Shown in pieces: positions 54,038 through 63,624 of a stretch of DNA of 64,000 bases. The DNA lies in assembly GCF_033343995.1 (NCBI RefSeq), contig NZ_CP137573.1, positions 3,195,001-3,259,000 on the forward strand. The letters run 5' to 3'. Under the pieces are notes generated by a model that did not search any database, had not been told where the DNA came from, and was given only the letters and a program-made list of their open reading frames with translations. The translations under genes and the position numbers were made by a program. Within the stretch, counting starts at the first letter, position 1, and every line of letters begins with the position of its first letter. The stretch is from Streptomyces sp. HUAS YS2 (GTDB taxonomy: Bacteria; Actinomycetota; Actinomycetes; Streptomycetales; Streptomycetaceae).

Positions 54038-55372
54038 ATGAGCCAGAGCACCGGACACTCCGTCCCCGCCGACTCGCTGCCCTCCCCGAAGGAGCGCCGC
54101 AGGCTGCGCGAGGCGCGGGCCCTGACCGAGGAGCAGGTGGCCGACGCGCTGGGCGTCACCCGGGCCACCGTCCGCTCCTGGGAGACCGGGCGCTCGAAGC
54201 CTCGGGGGCGCAAGCTGGAGGCGTACGTGAAGCTGCTCAGCGGCGACGACACGGCGTTCGCGCCGTCCGGAGAGGCGCCCGACGCGGCTCCCGCGCCCTC
54301 GAAGACCTCCGCACCTCAACCGGGCCGCGACACCACCCGGCCCAAGGCCGCCGCCAAGCGCGTCCAGAAGCCGCCGACAGGCCCCGCGCCCCGGCCGAAG
54401 ACCACCGCCCGCCCTGCGGAGGCACCGTCGCCCGAGCCGGCGGCAGCGGCGCCACCGCCGGAGGCACCCGCGCCCGCGGCCCAGGCGCGCCTGGAGCGGC
54501 TGAAACCCGAGTCGGCCGAGGCCACCGCGCGGCCGGAGCCCGCCGCCGAGCCCGCCGTCGCCGCCGAGCCCGGGCTCACCCCCGAGGGGGCGTTCGACGC
54601 GCTCTACGCGTACGCCGCCCCCGGACTCGTCCACCAGACCTACCTGCTCACCGGCCGCCGCCGGCTCTCCCGCGAGTCCGTCGAGCGCGCCTTCCACCAC
54701 GCCTGGCAGCACTGGCCCGAGGTCGCCCGCGACCGTGACCCGGTCGGCTGGGTGCGGGCGGCGGCGTACGAGTACGCCCTCTCGCCCTGGCACCGGCTGC
54801 GCCGCGCCCACCGGCACCCCGACGCCCCACCGACCGAGGCGGGCCGCCGGGCCCTGCTCGCGGCGCTGCTCGAACTGCCCCCGCCGTACCGCCGCACCGT
54901 GCTGCTCTACGACGGCCTGGGCCTCGACCTGCCCGAGACGGCCGCCGAGACCGAGGCGAGCACCCCGGCGGCGGGCAACCGGCTCCTGTACGCCCGGACG
55001 CTCATCGGCACCCGGATCCCCGAACTCGCGGACCCGGACGCCCTGCACGAACGGCTGCGGGCGCTGGTCGCGGAGGCACCGACGGTGTCGCTCGCACCCG
55101 CGCGCACGGTCCGGGGCGGCAGCGAGCGCCGCATCCGGCTGTGGACCCGGACGACGTTCGTGCTGACCGCGACGCTCATCGGCGCGACGGCGTTCACGCT
55201 GCACACCGCGCCGACCCAGTACCAGCCCGAGGTCGCCCCGGGGCGGACGGTCGACGGCGTCCCGGTGCGCGGCGGCCCGCCCAAGCTGGGCCCCGAGGAC
55301 GAGAAGCTGCGCGAGCTGCTCCACTCTCGGCCGCACCACGGCCCGGAACGGCTGCTGCCCGAAACGGGCTGA
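54038..55372 (+). CDS. HTH regulator fused to ECF sigma-like region and membrane helix
   Basis: 444 residues. XRE-like HTH about residues 18-65 (TEEQVADALGVTRATVRSWE, KPRGRKLEAYVKLL), a 100-residue Pro/Ala-rich linker, then a region resembling ECF sigma region 2 and 4 (AFDALYAYAAPGLVHQTYLL, VERAFHHAWQHWPEVARD, LLELPPPYRRTVLLYDGLGL) in degenerate form, and one membrane helix (FVLTATLIGATAFTLHTA) with a short external tail. RBS GGGAGG before the ATG. An unusual three-part architecture; a membrane-tethered regulator is likely. The upstream gap has an AT-rich element GATACATTTATGTGC near 53988. Confidence 0.82.
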   Translation: MSQSTGHSVPADSLPSPKERRRLREARALTEEQVADALGVTRATVRSWETGRSKPRGRKLEAYVKLLSGDDTAFAPSGEAPDAAPAPSKTSAPQPGRDTTRPKAAAKRVQKPPTGPAPRPKTTARPAEAPSPEPAAAAPPPEAPAPAAQARLERLKPESAEATARPEPAAEPAVAAEPGLTPEGAFDALYAYAAPGLVHQTYLLTGRRRLSRESVERAFHHAWQHWPEVARDRDPVGWVRAAAYEYALSPWHRLRRAHRHPDAPPTEAGRRALLAALLELPPPYRRTVLLYDGLGLDLPETAAETEASTPAAGNRLLYARTLIGTRIPELADPDALHERLRALVAEAPTVSLAPARTVRGGSERRIRLWTRTTFVLTATLIGATAFTLHTAPTQYQPEVAPGRTVDGVPVRGGPPKLGPEDEKLRELLHSRPHHGPERLLPETG

Positions 55373-55380
55373 GAACGCGC

Positions 55381-55418
55381 GTGGGCCCCGCCCCCGGAGA
55401 TCCGGGAGCGGGGCCCAC
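55381..55418. terminator. Bidirectional terminator
   Basis: 17-bp stem with one mismatch (55381-55397 with 55402-55418) and an AGAT loop lies between the HTH-sigma-like gene and convergent sucD. Confidence 0.85.
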
Positions 55419-55475
55419 CTGTGCGGTCACGCAGTGGTTCGAAGAACCGTCAGGCCCGGGGGCCCTTCAGGTCGT

Positions 55476-56360
55476 TCAGCCCGCGAGGATGGCGCGCGCC
55501 AGCTTGGCGGTCTCGGTCGGCGTCTTGCCGACCTTGACACCGGCGGCCTCGAGGGCCTCCTTCTTCGCCTGGGCGGTGCCGGAGGAGCCGGAGACGATGG
55601 CGCCGGCGTGGCCCATGGTCTTGCCCTCGGGGGCGGTGAAGCCCGCGACGTAGCCGACGACCGGCTTGGTGACGTGCTTGGCGATGTAGTCCGCCGCACG
55701 CTCCTCGGCGTCGCCGCCGATCTCGCCGATCATGACGATCAGGTCGGTGTCGGGGTCCGCCTCGAACGCCTCGAGGGCGTCGATGTGCGTGGTGCCGATG
55801 ACCGGGTCGCCACCGATGCCGACGGCCGACGAGAAGCCGATGTCACGGAGCTCGTACATCATCTGGTACGTCAGCGTGCCGGACTTCGACACCAAGCCGA
55901 TACGGCCCGGCTTGGTGATGTCGCCCGGGATGATGCCGGCGTTGGACTGGCCCGGGGTGATGAGACCGGGGCAGTTCGGGCCGATGATGCGGGTCTTGTT
56001 GCCCTTCGACTTCGCGTACGCCCAGAAGGCGGCGGAGTCGTGGACGGCGATGCCCTCGGTGATGACGACGGCGAGCGGGATCTCGGCGTCGATCGCCTCG
56101 ACCACGGCGGCCTTGGCGAAGGCCGGCGGCACGAAGAGGACGGAGACGTTGGCGCCCGTCTTCTCCATCGCCTCGGCGACGGTGCCGAAGACCGGGACCT
56201 CGGTGCCGTCGAAGTCGACGGTCGTGCCGGCCTTGCGGGGGTTCACGCCACCGACGATGTTGGTGCCGTCACCCAGCATGAGCTTGGTGTGCTTCATGCC
56301 CGTGGCACCGGTCATGCCCTGGACGATGACCTTGCTGTCCTTGTTGAGGAAGATAGCCAT
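55476..56360 (-). CDS. sucD: Succinyl-CoA ligase alpha subunit
   Basis: 294 residues. CoA-binding region [29 protein letters not shown] and the phosphohistidine loop [12 protein letters not shown]. Together with SucC it converts succinyl-CoA to succinate with substrate-level ATP/GTP formation, feeding the sdh complex also in this window. It follows sucC after 21 bases. Confidence 0.97.
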   Translation of the reverse strand: MAIFLNKDSKVIVQGMTGATGMKHTKLMLGDGTNIVGGVNPRKAGTTVDFDGTEVPVFGTVAEAMEKTGANVSVLFVPPAFAKAAVVEAIDAEIPLAVVITEGIAVHDSAAFWAYAKSKGNKTRIIGPNCPGLITPGQSNAGIIPGDITKPGRIGLVSKSGTLTYQMMYELRDIGFSSAVGIGGDPVIGTTHIDALEAFEADPDTDLIVMIGEIGGDAEERAADYIAKHVTKPVVGYVAGFTAPEGKTMGHAGAIVSGSSGTAQAKKEALEAAGVKVGKTPTETAKLARAILAG

Positions 56361-56381
56361 GGTGTGCTTGACCTCGTCCCT

Positions 56382-57560
56382 TTACTTCGCAGCCGCGAGC
56401 TCGGCGGCCTTGTCGGCCGCGCCGTCCATGGTGTCCACACGCTGCACGAGCGGGTGGTTCGCGTCCGACAGGATCTTGCGACCCAGCTCCGCGTTGTTGC
56501 CGTCGAGGCGCACGACCAGCGGCTTGGTGACCTCTTCGCCCTTCGAGGCGAGAAGCTCCAGGGCCTGGACGATGCCGTTGGCGACCTCGTCGCAGGCGGT
56601 GATGCCGCCGAAGACGTTGACGAACACGGACTTGACGTCCGGGTCGCCCAGGATGATCTCCAGGCCGTTCGCCATGACCTCGGCCGACGCGCCGCCGCCG
56701 ATGTCGAGGAAGTTGGCCGGCTTCACGCCGCCGTGGTTCTCACCGGCGTACGCGACGACGTCCAGGGTCGACATGACCAGGCCGGCGCCGTTGCCGATGA
56801 TGCCGACCTCGCCGTCCAGCTTGACGTAGTTGAGGCCCTTGGCCTTGGCAGCGGCCTCGAGCGGGTTGGCCGCGTCCTTGTCCTCGAGCGCCTCGTGCTC
56901 GGGCTGACGGAAGTCGGCGTTGGCGTCCAGGGACACCTTGCCGTCCAGCGCCAGGATGTCGCCGGAGGCGACCTTGGCCAGCGGGTTGACCTCGACGAGG
57001 AGCGCGTCCTCGGCGATGAAGGTGTCCCACAGGGTCACGAGGACCTCGGCGACCTTCTCGGCGACGTCGGCCGGGAACTGCGCCTGGGCGACGATCTCGC
57101 GGGCCTTCTCGATCGAGACGCCCTCGACGGCGTCGACCGGGACCTTGGCGAGCTTCTCGGGGGTCGTCGCGGCGACCTCCTCGATGTCCATGCCGCCGGC
57201 GACCGAGGCCATGGCCAGGAAGGTGCGGTTGGTGCGGTCGAGGAGGTACGAGACGTAGTACTCCTCGACGATCTCCGGAGCGGTCTCCGCGATCATCACC
57301 TTGTGGACCGTGTGGCCCTTGATGTCCATCCCGAGGATGTCCGTCGCGCGGGCGACGGCCTCGTCGGGGGTGGCGGCCAGCTTCACGCCGCCGGCCTTGC
57401 CGCGGCCACCGACCTTCACCTGCGCCTTGACGACCGACTTGCCGCCGAGACGCTCAGTGGCCTCGCGCGCCGCCTCAGGCGTGTCGATGACTTCACCGGC
57501 CAGCACCGGTACACCGTGCTTGGCGAAGAGGTCCCTCGCCTGGTACTCGAACAGGTCCAC
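56382..57560 (-). CDS. sucC: Succinyl-CoA ligase beta subunit (ADP-forming type)
   Basis: 392 residues. ATP-grasp domain with [53 protein letters not shown], and the C-terminal ligase/CoA domain [14 protein letters not shown] and [16 protein letters not shown] 57560 has AAGGGACGG upstream; an upstream in-frame extension is not convincing. First gene of sucCD. Confidence 0.97.
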   Translation of the reverse strand: MDLFEYQARDLFAKHGVPVLAGEVIDTPEAAREATERLGGKSVVKAQVKVGGRGKAGGVKLAATPDEAVARATDILGMDIKGHTVHKVMIAETAPEIVEEYYVSYLLDRTNRTFLAMASVAGGMDIEEVAATTPEKLAKVPVDAVEGVSIEKAREIVAQAQFPADVAEKVAEVLVTLWDTFIAEDALLVEVNPLAKVASGDILALDGKVSLDANADFRQPEHEALEDKDAANPLEAAAKAKGLNYVKLDGEVGIIGNGAGLVMSTLDVVAYAGENHGGVKPANFLDIGGGASAEVMANGLEIILGDPDVKSVFVNVFGGITACDEVANGIVQALELLASKGEEVTKPLVVRLDGNNAELGRKILSDANHPLVQRVDTMDGAADKAAELAAAK

Positions 57561-57931
57561 GCGCGTCCGTCCCTTTTCTGATGATCGCGGTTCGTTGTCT
57601 GCGTGGGCGTGCCGCGGAGGGCAACGTGACTGCGCTGTCACAAGGGAGGCGTACACGGTGTCCGTGGACGCGGCATGTCCGTCTCGCAGGTTATCCCTGC
57701 CGGACCTGGGTCCCTAAATCGCAGATCACCTCAGGGCGGTGATACGGGTCACAGATCGTAGGGGGGACGGGGCGGTGCGTAGGGGGTGCGGCGGGACCCC
57801 CTCAACCCCTTGTGCCAGGCGGGGAAGGGGCCTTGGGGGCCTCACGACGCGCCCGACCGCGGGGTGAGGTGCGAACGGGCGCCGATGTGATATGGGCCTC
57901 AGTCGGCCCGGAGACGGCCGGGCGGGTGGCG
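57561..57931. other. Non-coding gap upstream of sucC
   Basis: No credible gene. GGACCTGGGTCC (57702-57713) is a perfect palindrome lying between TTTAGG and GATAAC (17-base spacing on the minus strand), a weak candidate sucC promoter with an operator. The rest is G-rich with poor coding signal. Confidence 0.5.
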
Positions 57932-57975
57932 CCCCGGCGACGGATTCCGCAGCGGTGCGGAATCCGTCGCCGGGG
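57932..57975 (-). terminator. Long perfect hairpin terminator of the secreted-protein gene
   Basis: Perfect 20-bp stem (57932-57951 with 57956-57975) with a GCGG loop, 24 bases downstream of the gene ending at 58000. Confidence 0.88.
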
Positions 57976-57999
57976 GTTGCCGGGGTACCGGTGAGGTGA

Positions 58000-58761
58000 T
58001 CAGCCGCCGTAGCCGGGGAGGTAGTCCGGGGTCACGGCGACGGTGACGCTACGGACGCCGGTGACGGCGTTGCCGGCGAGCGGCGTGGCACCGTCCGTGA
58101 CGGATCCGGCCAGGCCCGCGGCGCTGCCGCCGACGCCCGTGACGACCGGCCGGACCTGGTCGGTCACCGCGCCGACGATCGGCCGGACGGCGCCGTCGAC
58201 GGTGCCGGTGACACCGCCCGCGAACTCCGGGACCTCGGCGAGGACGCCGTCGGCCAGCAGGCCCGCGTCGTTGACGGCCAGGCCGATGACCGGGGCCAGC
58301 GACTCCACGGCGCGGGCGGCGAGGGGCGGCAGCACGTCCTGCGAGGCACCGGCCACGACCGGGGCGGCCTCGGCCCGGGTCTGCTCCAGGTCGGGGGCGA
58401 AGGCGGCCAGCGGGCCGAAGAGGTAGTCGACCTCGTCCTCGGCGGCTGCCTGGGCCTTGTCGACGGTCGGAGCCTGGACGGCGGGGGCGGCGGGGGCCTC
58501 GACGGCGGGGGCGTGTGCGGCCGGCTTCGCCGGGACGGACGGGGTGCTCGGGAGCTCGACGGCGTCCTTGACGGTGTCCGTCACGCCGGTCACCGCCTCC
58601 TGGAGGCCGTCGGTCGCGTCGGTGAGGCCGGCCGTCGCGTCCGGGGTGGTGAGCGGGACGTCGACGGGCAGCTCGCTCGCGCTCGCGGCGGCGGTGCCGA
58701 TGGCCCACATGCCGGTGGCGGTGGCGGCGACGGCGAGGGAACGGCGGAGGTTCTTGTTCAC
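58000..58761 (-). CDS. Secreted Ala/Val/Pro-rich protein of unknown function (A)
   Basis: 253 residues. Signal peptide MNKNLRRSLAVAATATGMWA with cleavage near ASASE. The mature part is rich in Ala, Val and Pro with no Cys, and holds many VTG/VTD units (TGVTDTVKDAVEL, GGVTGTVDGAVRP) and a possible beta-rich end (VRSVTVAVTPDYLPGYGG). No known domain. It lies 63 bases after the second secreted protein gene and ends at a strong terminator, so the two form a small operon. Confidence 0.75.
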   Translation of the reverse strand: MNKNLRRSLAVAATATGMWAIGTAAASASELPVDVPLTTPDATAGLTDATDGLQEAVTGVTDTVKDAVELPSTPSVPAKPAAHAPAVEAPAAPAVQAPTVDKAQAAAEDEVDYLFGPLAAFAPDLEQTRAEAAPVVAGASQDVLPPLAARAVESLAPVIGLAVNDAGLLADGVLAEVPEFAGGVTGTVDGAVRPIVGAVTDQVRPVVTGVGGSAAGLAGSVTDGATPLAGNAVTGVRSVTVAVTPDYLPGYGG

Positions 58762-58824
58762 GGGGGAGATCGCTTTCTCGAATTCTTCGGCTGGTGGTGG
58801 AGCAGGCGGGGAGAAGGGCCTGCT

Positions 58825-59664
58825 CTAGCCGGGGAATTCGAGAACGTCGTCCGTGCGGTCGAGGAGTACTGCGGCGGTCGCGGGCAGCGTCGCGCCCCGG
58901 ACGGGCCCGGCGCACGGCGTGCCGGGGGTGAGGGTCGCGTCCTGCTGGTCGCCGCCCCGGGGCGCGCTCGCCTGCCCCACCGCGGGCGCCCCGCAGGGCC
59001 GGCCGGGGACGGGGGCGTGCGCGGGCAGGGCGGGACGAGCGGTGGCGGGCGCCTCGGTACGGGCGTGGGCGCGGCGGAACTCCCGTACGACCACGGGGAG
59101 CGGGTCCGCGGCCGGTACGTGCACGACGGTGGCCTCGGCGACGTCCGCCGGGGACGCGGCGGACGTGGCCAGGACGGTCGAAAGCTGCTCGAACGTGGCG
59201 CCGTCGGACGGGACCGACGGCGCGGCCGGGACCGACTCGGCCGCGGGGAGTGGCACGCGGTCACGAGCGTCTTGGACGGCTAGGTGCACAGCCTCGTGCA
59301 CGGGCTCGACGATGTCCCGCACCACGGGAGCACCCGCGACGCGGCGCACGGTCTCCCGGACGGTGTTCGTCACGGGCCGGACGACCGGTTCGACGGCAGT
59401 TGCGGTGGAGGTTGCGGTTGCGGTGGCGGCGACGTGCTCGACGGCCCTGAGGGGCTCGTCGGCCGTGCCGGCCGACCTGTCCACGAGTCGCCCGGTCTCG
59501 GCGGTCGCAGCCGGCGGGAGTTCCGCGGCCTCGGCGCGCCCGCCGTACGCGACGGCCAGGAGCAACAGGCCGCCCAGGAAGACCAGGGTGCCCAGCACGC
59601 GCCGGAGCGCCGTACCGCGCGCGGGGCGCGGTACGGCGGGCGGCACGACGGCTGCGGCGGTCAC
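58825..59664 (-). CDS. Secreted Ala/Thr/Val/Pro-rich protein of unknown function (B)
   Basis: 279 residues from GTG, GGAAGG 9 bases upstream. Signal peptide or anchor (VLGTLVFLGGLLLLAVAYG) and AEAAELPP at the cleavage site, very like the mature start of the neighbouring gene (ASELPVDVP). The mature part is low complexity (TATATSTATA) with repeated VxxVT elements; two Cys occur near the C-terminus (GRPCGAP, GTPCAGP). No recognised family. The shared layout with its neighbour suggests a paralogous or partner pair on the cell surface. Confidence 0.75.
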   Translation of the reverse strand: MTAAAVVPPAVPRPARGTALRRVLGTLVFLGGLLLLAVAYGGRAEAAELPPAATAETGRLVDRSAGTADEPLRAVEHVAATATATSTATAVEPVVRPVTNTVRETVRRVAGAPVVRDIVEPVHEAVHLAVQDARDRVPLPAAESVPAAPSVPSDGATFEQLSTVLATSAASPADVAEATVVHVPAADPLPVVVREFRRAHARTEAPATARPALPAHAPVPGRPCGAPAVGQASAPRGGDQQDATLTPGTPCAGPVRGATLPATAAVLLDRTDDVLEFPG

Positions 59665-59770
59665 GGGACGGGGCCTTCCGGAAGCACGGGGAGGGACGGC
59701 GCGGAACAGCAGGTTCCGCGCATGCGGCCCGATGCTCGCACGAGCCTCCCCGGGTCACGCAAGTCCCGTG

Positions 59771-60961
59771 TTACTGATGAGTCGCCATGTCCGGTATGGG
59801 CAGTGGACGTTTCTCGACGGCCGCCGCCATCACCTCCGGGAAGAGGTCCGGGGTGCAGGCGAACGCCGGGACGCCGAGCGCCGCGAGCGCCGCCGCGTGG
59901 TCCCGGTCGTAGGCAGGGGCGCCCTCGTCGGAGAGCGCGAGCAGCGCCACGAACTGCACGCCCGAGGCCTTCATGGCCGCGACCCGCTTGAGCATCTCGT
60001 CACGGATGCCGCCCTCGTACAGGTCGCTGATCAGCACGACGACGGTGTCGGCGGGGCGGGTGATCCGGCTCTGGCAGTGGGCGAGCGCCCGGTTGATGTC
60101 GGTGCCGCCGCCGAGCTGGGTACCGAACAGCACGTCGACCGGGTCGTCCAGGCGGTCCGTCAGGTCGACGACCGCCGTGTCGAAGACGACCAGCCGGGTG
60201 TCGAGCGACCGCATCGAGGCGAGGACGGCCCCGAAGACGGAGGCGTACACCACGGACGCGGCCATCGAGCCCGACTGGTCGATGCAGAGGACGACGTCCT
60301 TCTTCGCCGACCGCGCGGCCCGGCCGTGGCCGACGAGACGCTCGGGCACGACCGTGCGGTGCTCGGGCAGGTAGTGCTTCAGGTTGGCGCGGATCGTGGC
60401 GTCCCAGTCGATGTCCCGGTGGCGGGGCCGACTGATCCGGGCCGAGCGGTCGAGCGCGCCGGTGAGGGTGGCGCGGGTGCGGGCGGCGAGCCGCTTCTCC
60501 AGGTCCTCGACGACCTTGCGGACGACCGCGCGGGCGGTCTCCCGGGTCGTCTCGGGCATCGCCTTGTTCAGCGACAGGAGCGTGCCGACCAGGTGCACGT
60601 CCGCCTCGACGGCCTCCAGCATCTCCGGCTCCAGGAGCAGCGTGGACAGTCCGAGCCGGTCGATGGCGTCGCGCTGCATGACCTGGACGACGGAGCTGGG
60701 GAAGTACCGGCGGATGTCGCCGAGCCAGCGGGCGACCGACGGCGCGGACGCGCCGAGCCCGGCCGTCCGCCCCCGCTCGCCGCGCGCCACCGGGTCGGGC
60801 CGCTCGTCGTAGAGCGAGGCGAGCGCCCCGTCCACGGCCGCGTCCCGCCCGCTCAACGCCCGCCCGGTACCGTCCGCCTCTCCCCCGCCCAGCACGAGCC
60901 GCCACCGCCGCAACCGTTCGTCGCCGCTTCCGGTCGGGTTCATGGGGCTCATCGGGTTCAT
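59771..60961 (-). CDS. VWA domain protein of the MoxR-DUF5682-VWA operon (YehP-like)
   Basis: 396 residues. The C-terminal von Willebrand A domain has the complete MIDAS: DQSGSM (VVLCIDQSGSMAAS), Thr in GGGTDINRALA and Asp in LISDLYEGG. The N-terminal 190 residues are helical and Arg-rich (RDAIDRLGLSTLLLEPEM). VWA partners of MoxR ATPases bind metal and present substrates. ATG 60961 overlaps the DUF5682 stop (ATGA); ATG codons at 60952 and 60943 are alternatives. Equivalent to E. coli YehP by order and domain. Confidence 0.9.
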   Translation of the reverse strand: MNPMSPMNPTGSGDERLRRWRLVLGGGEADGTGRALSGRDAAVDGALASLYDERPDPVARGERGRTAGLGASAPSVARWLGDIRRYFPSSVVQVMQRDAIDRLGLSTLLLEPEMLEAVEADVHLVGTLLSLNKAMPETTRETARAVVRKVVEDLEKRLAARTRATLTGALDRSARISRPRHRDIDWDATIRANLKHYLPEHRTVVPERLVGHGRAARSAKKDVVLCIDQSGSMAASVVYASVFGAVLASMRSLDTRLVVFDTAVVDLTDRLDDPVDVLFGTQLGGGTDINRALAHCQSRITRPADTVVVLISDLYEGGIRDEMLKRVAAMKASGVQFVALLALSDEGAPAYDRDHAAALAALGVPAFACTPDLFPEVMAAAVEKRPLPIPDMATHQ

Positions 60962-63624
60962 CGGTCCGCCCCCGTCATCTCGTCGTTCCCCAACAGCAGG
61001 CGCAGTACCGGCAGTACGGCCTCCGCGCGGTGCTCGTCGAGGGCGTCGGCGAAGCCGGGTACGCCGGCCTGGGCACGGGCCGCGGCGGCGGACGGGCCGC
61101 GGGCGACCAGCTCGCCGATGGTGCGCCGGACGCCCGGTTCGTACGCGGAGAACGTGCGCCGCAGCAGCGGCAGTACGTCCGCGAACGCCTCCTCCGGCAC
61201 CCCGGTCAGCCACGCGTCGACGAGGGCGAGCAGCCGCTCGTCGTGGACGAGCAGCATGCCGCCTCCCGTCCCGCCGCCGACGAAGCCCTCGATCCACGTG
61301 GCCGCGTCGGCCGGTGGGGTGCCGGGCGAGAGCGCGAGCCCCATCAGCCGCGCCGTCTCGTCCTCGCCGAGCCGACCGTCGTCGAGGAGGAGCCGGACCG
61401 CCCGACCGCGGATCAGCCCCGCGACGGCCTCGCGGGTCGCGAGCCGGTGCAGCACCGCGGCCCAGCGGTCGGCCCGGTCCGCGCTGTCGGGGAGCAGGCC
61501 GAGCGCGGCGTGCACCGCGTCGAGATGGCCGCGCATCTCGTCGGCGGCGTCCCGGTCGAGCCCGGCGCAGGCGGGCGGCAGGCCGACGCAGATCCGTTCC
61601 GCGAGCCCGGCCGCGACCTCGCCGAGCGCGGCGGTGTCCGTGGCGCGGACGTCGCCGTACCGCAGTGCGCGGGCGAGCGCGGGCAGGGCCTGCGCGAGGT
61701 GCCCCACGTCGGCGTCGAGCGCGGCCCGGTCGGCGAGCGCGCGCATCACGACGGGCAGCGCGTCGGCGAGACCGGCGAGCAGACACCGCTCGGCGAGCGC
61801 GGTCATGTCGGCGAGGGTGCGGGCGGCCAGGGCACGGGACTCGGCCCGCGCCGTCGCCGCGCCGTCGACCGTGGTGCCCCACACGCCCGCCTCGGCGACG
61901 CGGACGTGCAGCTCCGGCTCCCAGCGCAGCCGCCAGCTCTCCCGGAAGGTGCCGGTGCCGGCCCGGCCGGCGACCGGCTCGCCCCAGTCGACACCGAGCA
62001 GCCGCAGCCGGTGCAGCAGGCGGCTGCGCGCGGTGTCGTTCTCCTTCCGCAGGTCGAGCTCCAGGTCCCGCTCCCGCGCCTCCGGCTTCAGCCGCAGGCT
62101 GCGCTGGAGCCGGTCGAGGTCGCGCTGCAGCGGTACGGCGGGGGCGCCGGCCGGGACCTCGCCGAGCACGTCCCCGACGACCAGGCGGTCGCGGACGAGG
62201 GCGAGCGGCACGTCGGAGCCTTCGCACATCACGGCCCGCACGGCGTCGGTGGTCTCGCTGAGCCCGGCGAGCGGCCGGCCGCGCAGCGCGGCGAGGGTCT
62301 CGGCGAGCCGGACGGCCTCGATGACGTGCGCGGGAGAGACCGACCGGTCCTCGTCCCGCAGCAGCCCGGCGACCTTGGTCAGCCAGCGCTCGACGGGTCG
62401 GTCGGGGGCGGCGAAGAGATGGCCGTACCAGCCGGGCGAGTCGATGCCCGCGCCGTAGCCGGAGCGCCGGGCGAGCCGGCGGTGCGTCCAGGGCACCCAG
62501 GTCGTCTCGGTCCTGACCTTGGGCAGCCCCTTGAGCAGGGCCCGGTCGGCGGCGACCGTGGTCCGGCGGCGCAGCGCGGGGACGTGCCAGGCGCCGCACA
62601 CGACGGCGACCCGGTCGTCCCCGAACTCCTTCTGCGCGGCGCGCAGTTTGAGCCGCATGTGGGCCTCGCGGACGAGGTCGCGGCCGTGTCCGCCCGCTCC
62701 GTACGTCTCGCGCAGCACGCCCATCGCCTCGGCGACGGCGGCGAACGGGGCGCGCGGGTCGCCGTCGCCGCGGTGCTCGATGACGTCCTCCCACCAGCGC
62801 TCGGGGTCGTCGTGCCCGGCGGTCCGGGCGAGCACCGCGATCGGGTCGATCCGCAGCCCGACCGCGGGGTCGGACTGCTGGGGCTCCTCGTCGTCCCCGT
62901 CGCCCCAGGTCGGGTCGGAGTTGAGGGCGAGGGTGTGCGCGGCGGGCAGGTCCACGAAGCGGACGGCCGCGCCGTTGTCCAGGGCCCAGCGCAGCGCGAC
63001 CCATTCCGGCGAGAACGTGGCCATAGGCCAGAACGAGGCCCGGCCGGGGTCGTCCACGGCGTGCGCGAGCAGCGCGACGGGTGGCCGCATCCCGGGATCG
63101 GCGGCGAGCCCCAGCAGCGCGTCCCCCTCCGGCGGCCCCTCGATCAGCACCGCGGCCGGCCGCTCGGCATCCAGCGCGGCCCGCACCGCCCGGGCCGACC
63201 CGGGCCCGTGGTGCCGCACCCCGAGCAGCAGCGGCCCCGGGGTGACGTCGCCACCCACTCGGGCGTCCGAGTCCCCCCGCCGCACCGTGACGGGCCCACC
63301 GGCCGCCCCGGGGTCGCCGCGGCCCGAACGGGAGGCCCCGGCGGGACCGGTGGGCCCGAGGGGCCCGGAGGTCCCATCGGCGCCGGAGCCGCCGGTGGCG
63401 CCCGCGGTCGGCCCGACCGCGCCCCCGAGTTCCCGCGCCGCGCCGGCAAGTGGCCCGAGGCCGACGGCACTCGGGGTGCCTGCGGGCCGGTCCGGCCCGA
63501 CTCCGCCGCCGGCCGCCCGGGCCACGCCGGCCGGTACGAGGCCGGGTCGGGGGTGCCGCGTGGCGGCGCCGGGCCCGCCGGGGCCCGCGGTGTCCCGCGC
63601 GCGGCGCGCGCGCCGGGCGGTCAC
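60958..63624 (-). CDS. DUF5682 family protein (YehM-like), middle gene of MoxR-VWA operon
   Basis: 888 residues. DUF5682 signatures: LLGVRHHGPGSARAVRAAL, VLIEGPPEGDALL and VVCGAWHVPAL, followed by a long helical region. The first about 130 residues after the GTG are an unusual Gly/Pro-rich, collagen-like stretch (GPLGPTGPAGASRSG) absent from most relatives, so the true start may lie further downstream, for example a GTG just before VTVRRGD. The GTG at 63624 overlaps the ATPase stop (GTGA), as expected for coupled genes. Role unknown; probably the substrate or adaptor component of the ATPase. Confidence 0.85.
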   Translation of the reverse strand: MTARRARRARDTAGPGGPGAATRHPRPGLVPAGVARAAGGGVGPDRPAGTPSAVGLGPLAGAARELGGAVGPTAGATGGSGADGTSGPLGPTGPAGASRSGRGDPGAAGGPVTVRRGDSDARVGGDVTPGPLLLGVRHHGPGSARAVRAALDAERPAAVLIEGPPEGDALLGLAADPGMRPPVALLAHAVDDPGRASFWPMATFSPEWVALRWALDNGAAVRFVDLPAAHTLALNSDPTWGDGDDEEPQQSDPAVGLRIDPIAVLARTAGHDDPERWWEDVIEHRGDGDPRAPFAAVAEAMGVLRETYGAGGHGRDLVREAHMRLKLRAAQKEFGDDRVAVVCGAWHVPALRRRTTVAADRALLKGLPKVRTETTWVPWTHRRLARRSGYGAGIDSPGWYGHLFAAPDRPVERWLTKVAGLLRDEDRSVSPAHVIEAVRLAETLAALRGRPLAGLSETTDAVRAVMCEGSDVPLALVRDRLVVGDVLGEVPAGAPAVPLQRDLDRLQRSLRLKPEARERDLELDLRKENDTARSRLLHRLRLLGVDWGEPVAGRAGTGTFRESWRLRWEPELHVRVAEAGVWGTTVDGAATARAESRALAARTLADMTALAERCLLAGLADALPVVMRALADRAALDADVGHLAQALPALARALRYGDVRATDTAALGEVAAGLAERICVGLPPACAGLDRDAADEMRGHLDAVHAALGLLPDSADRADRWAAVLHRLATREAVAGLIRGRAVRLLLDDGRLGEDETARLMGLALSPGTPPADAATWIEGFVGGGTGGGMLLVHDERLLALVDAWLTGVPEEAFADVLPLLRRTFSAYEPGVRRTIGELVARGPSAAAARAQAGVPGFADALDEHRAEAVLPVLRLLLGNDEMTGADR

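Noticed and set aside
55430..55460. TTCGAA-like segment near a hairpin, considered as a tRNA T-loop
   Set aside because: No cloverleaf, no acceptor stem and no CCA; only a terminator region.
57812..57994. Possible 60-codon gene on the plus strand
   Set aside because: It spans the 20-bp terminator stem and shows no RBS or family; coding signal is absent.
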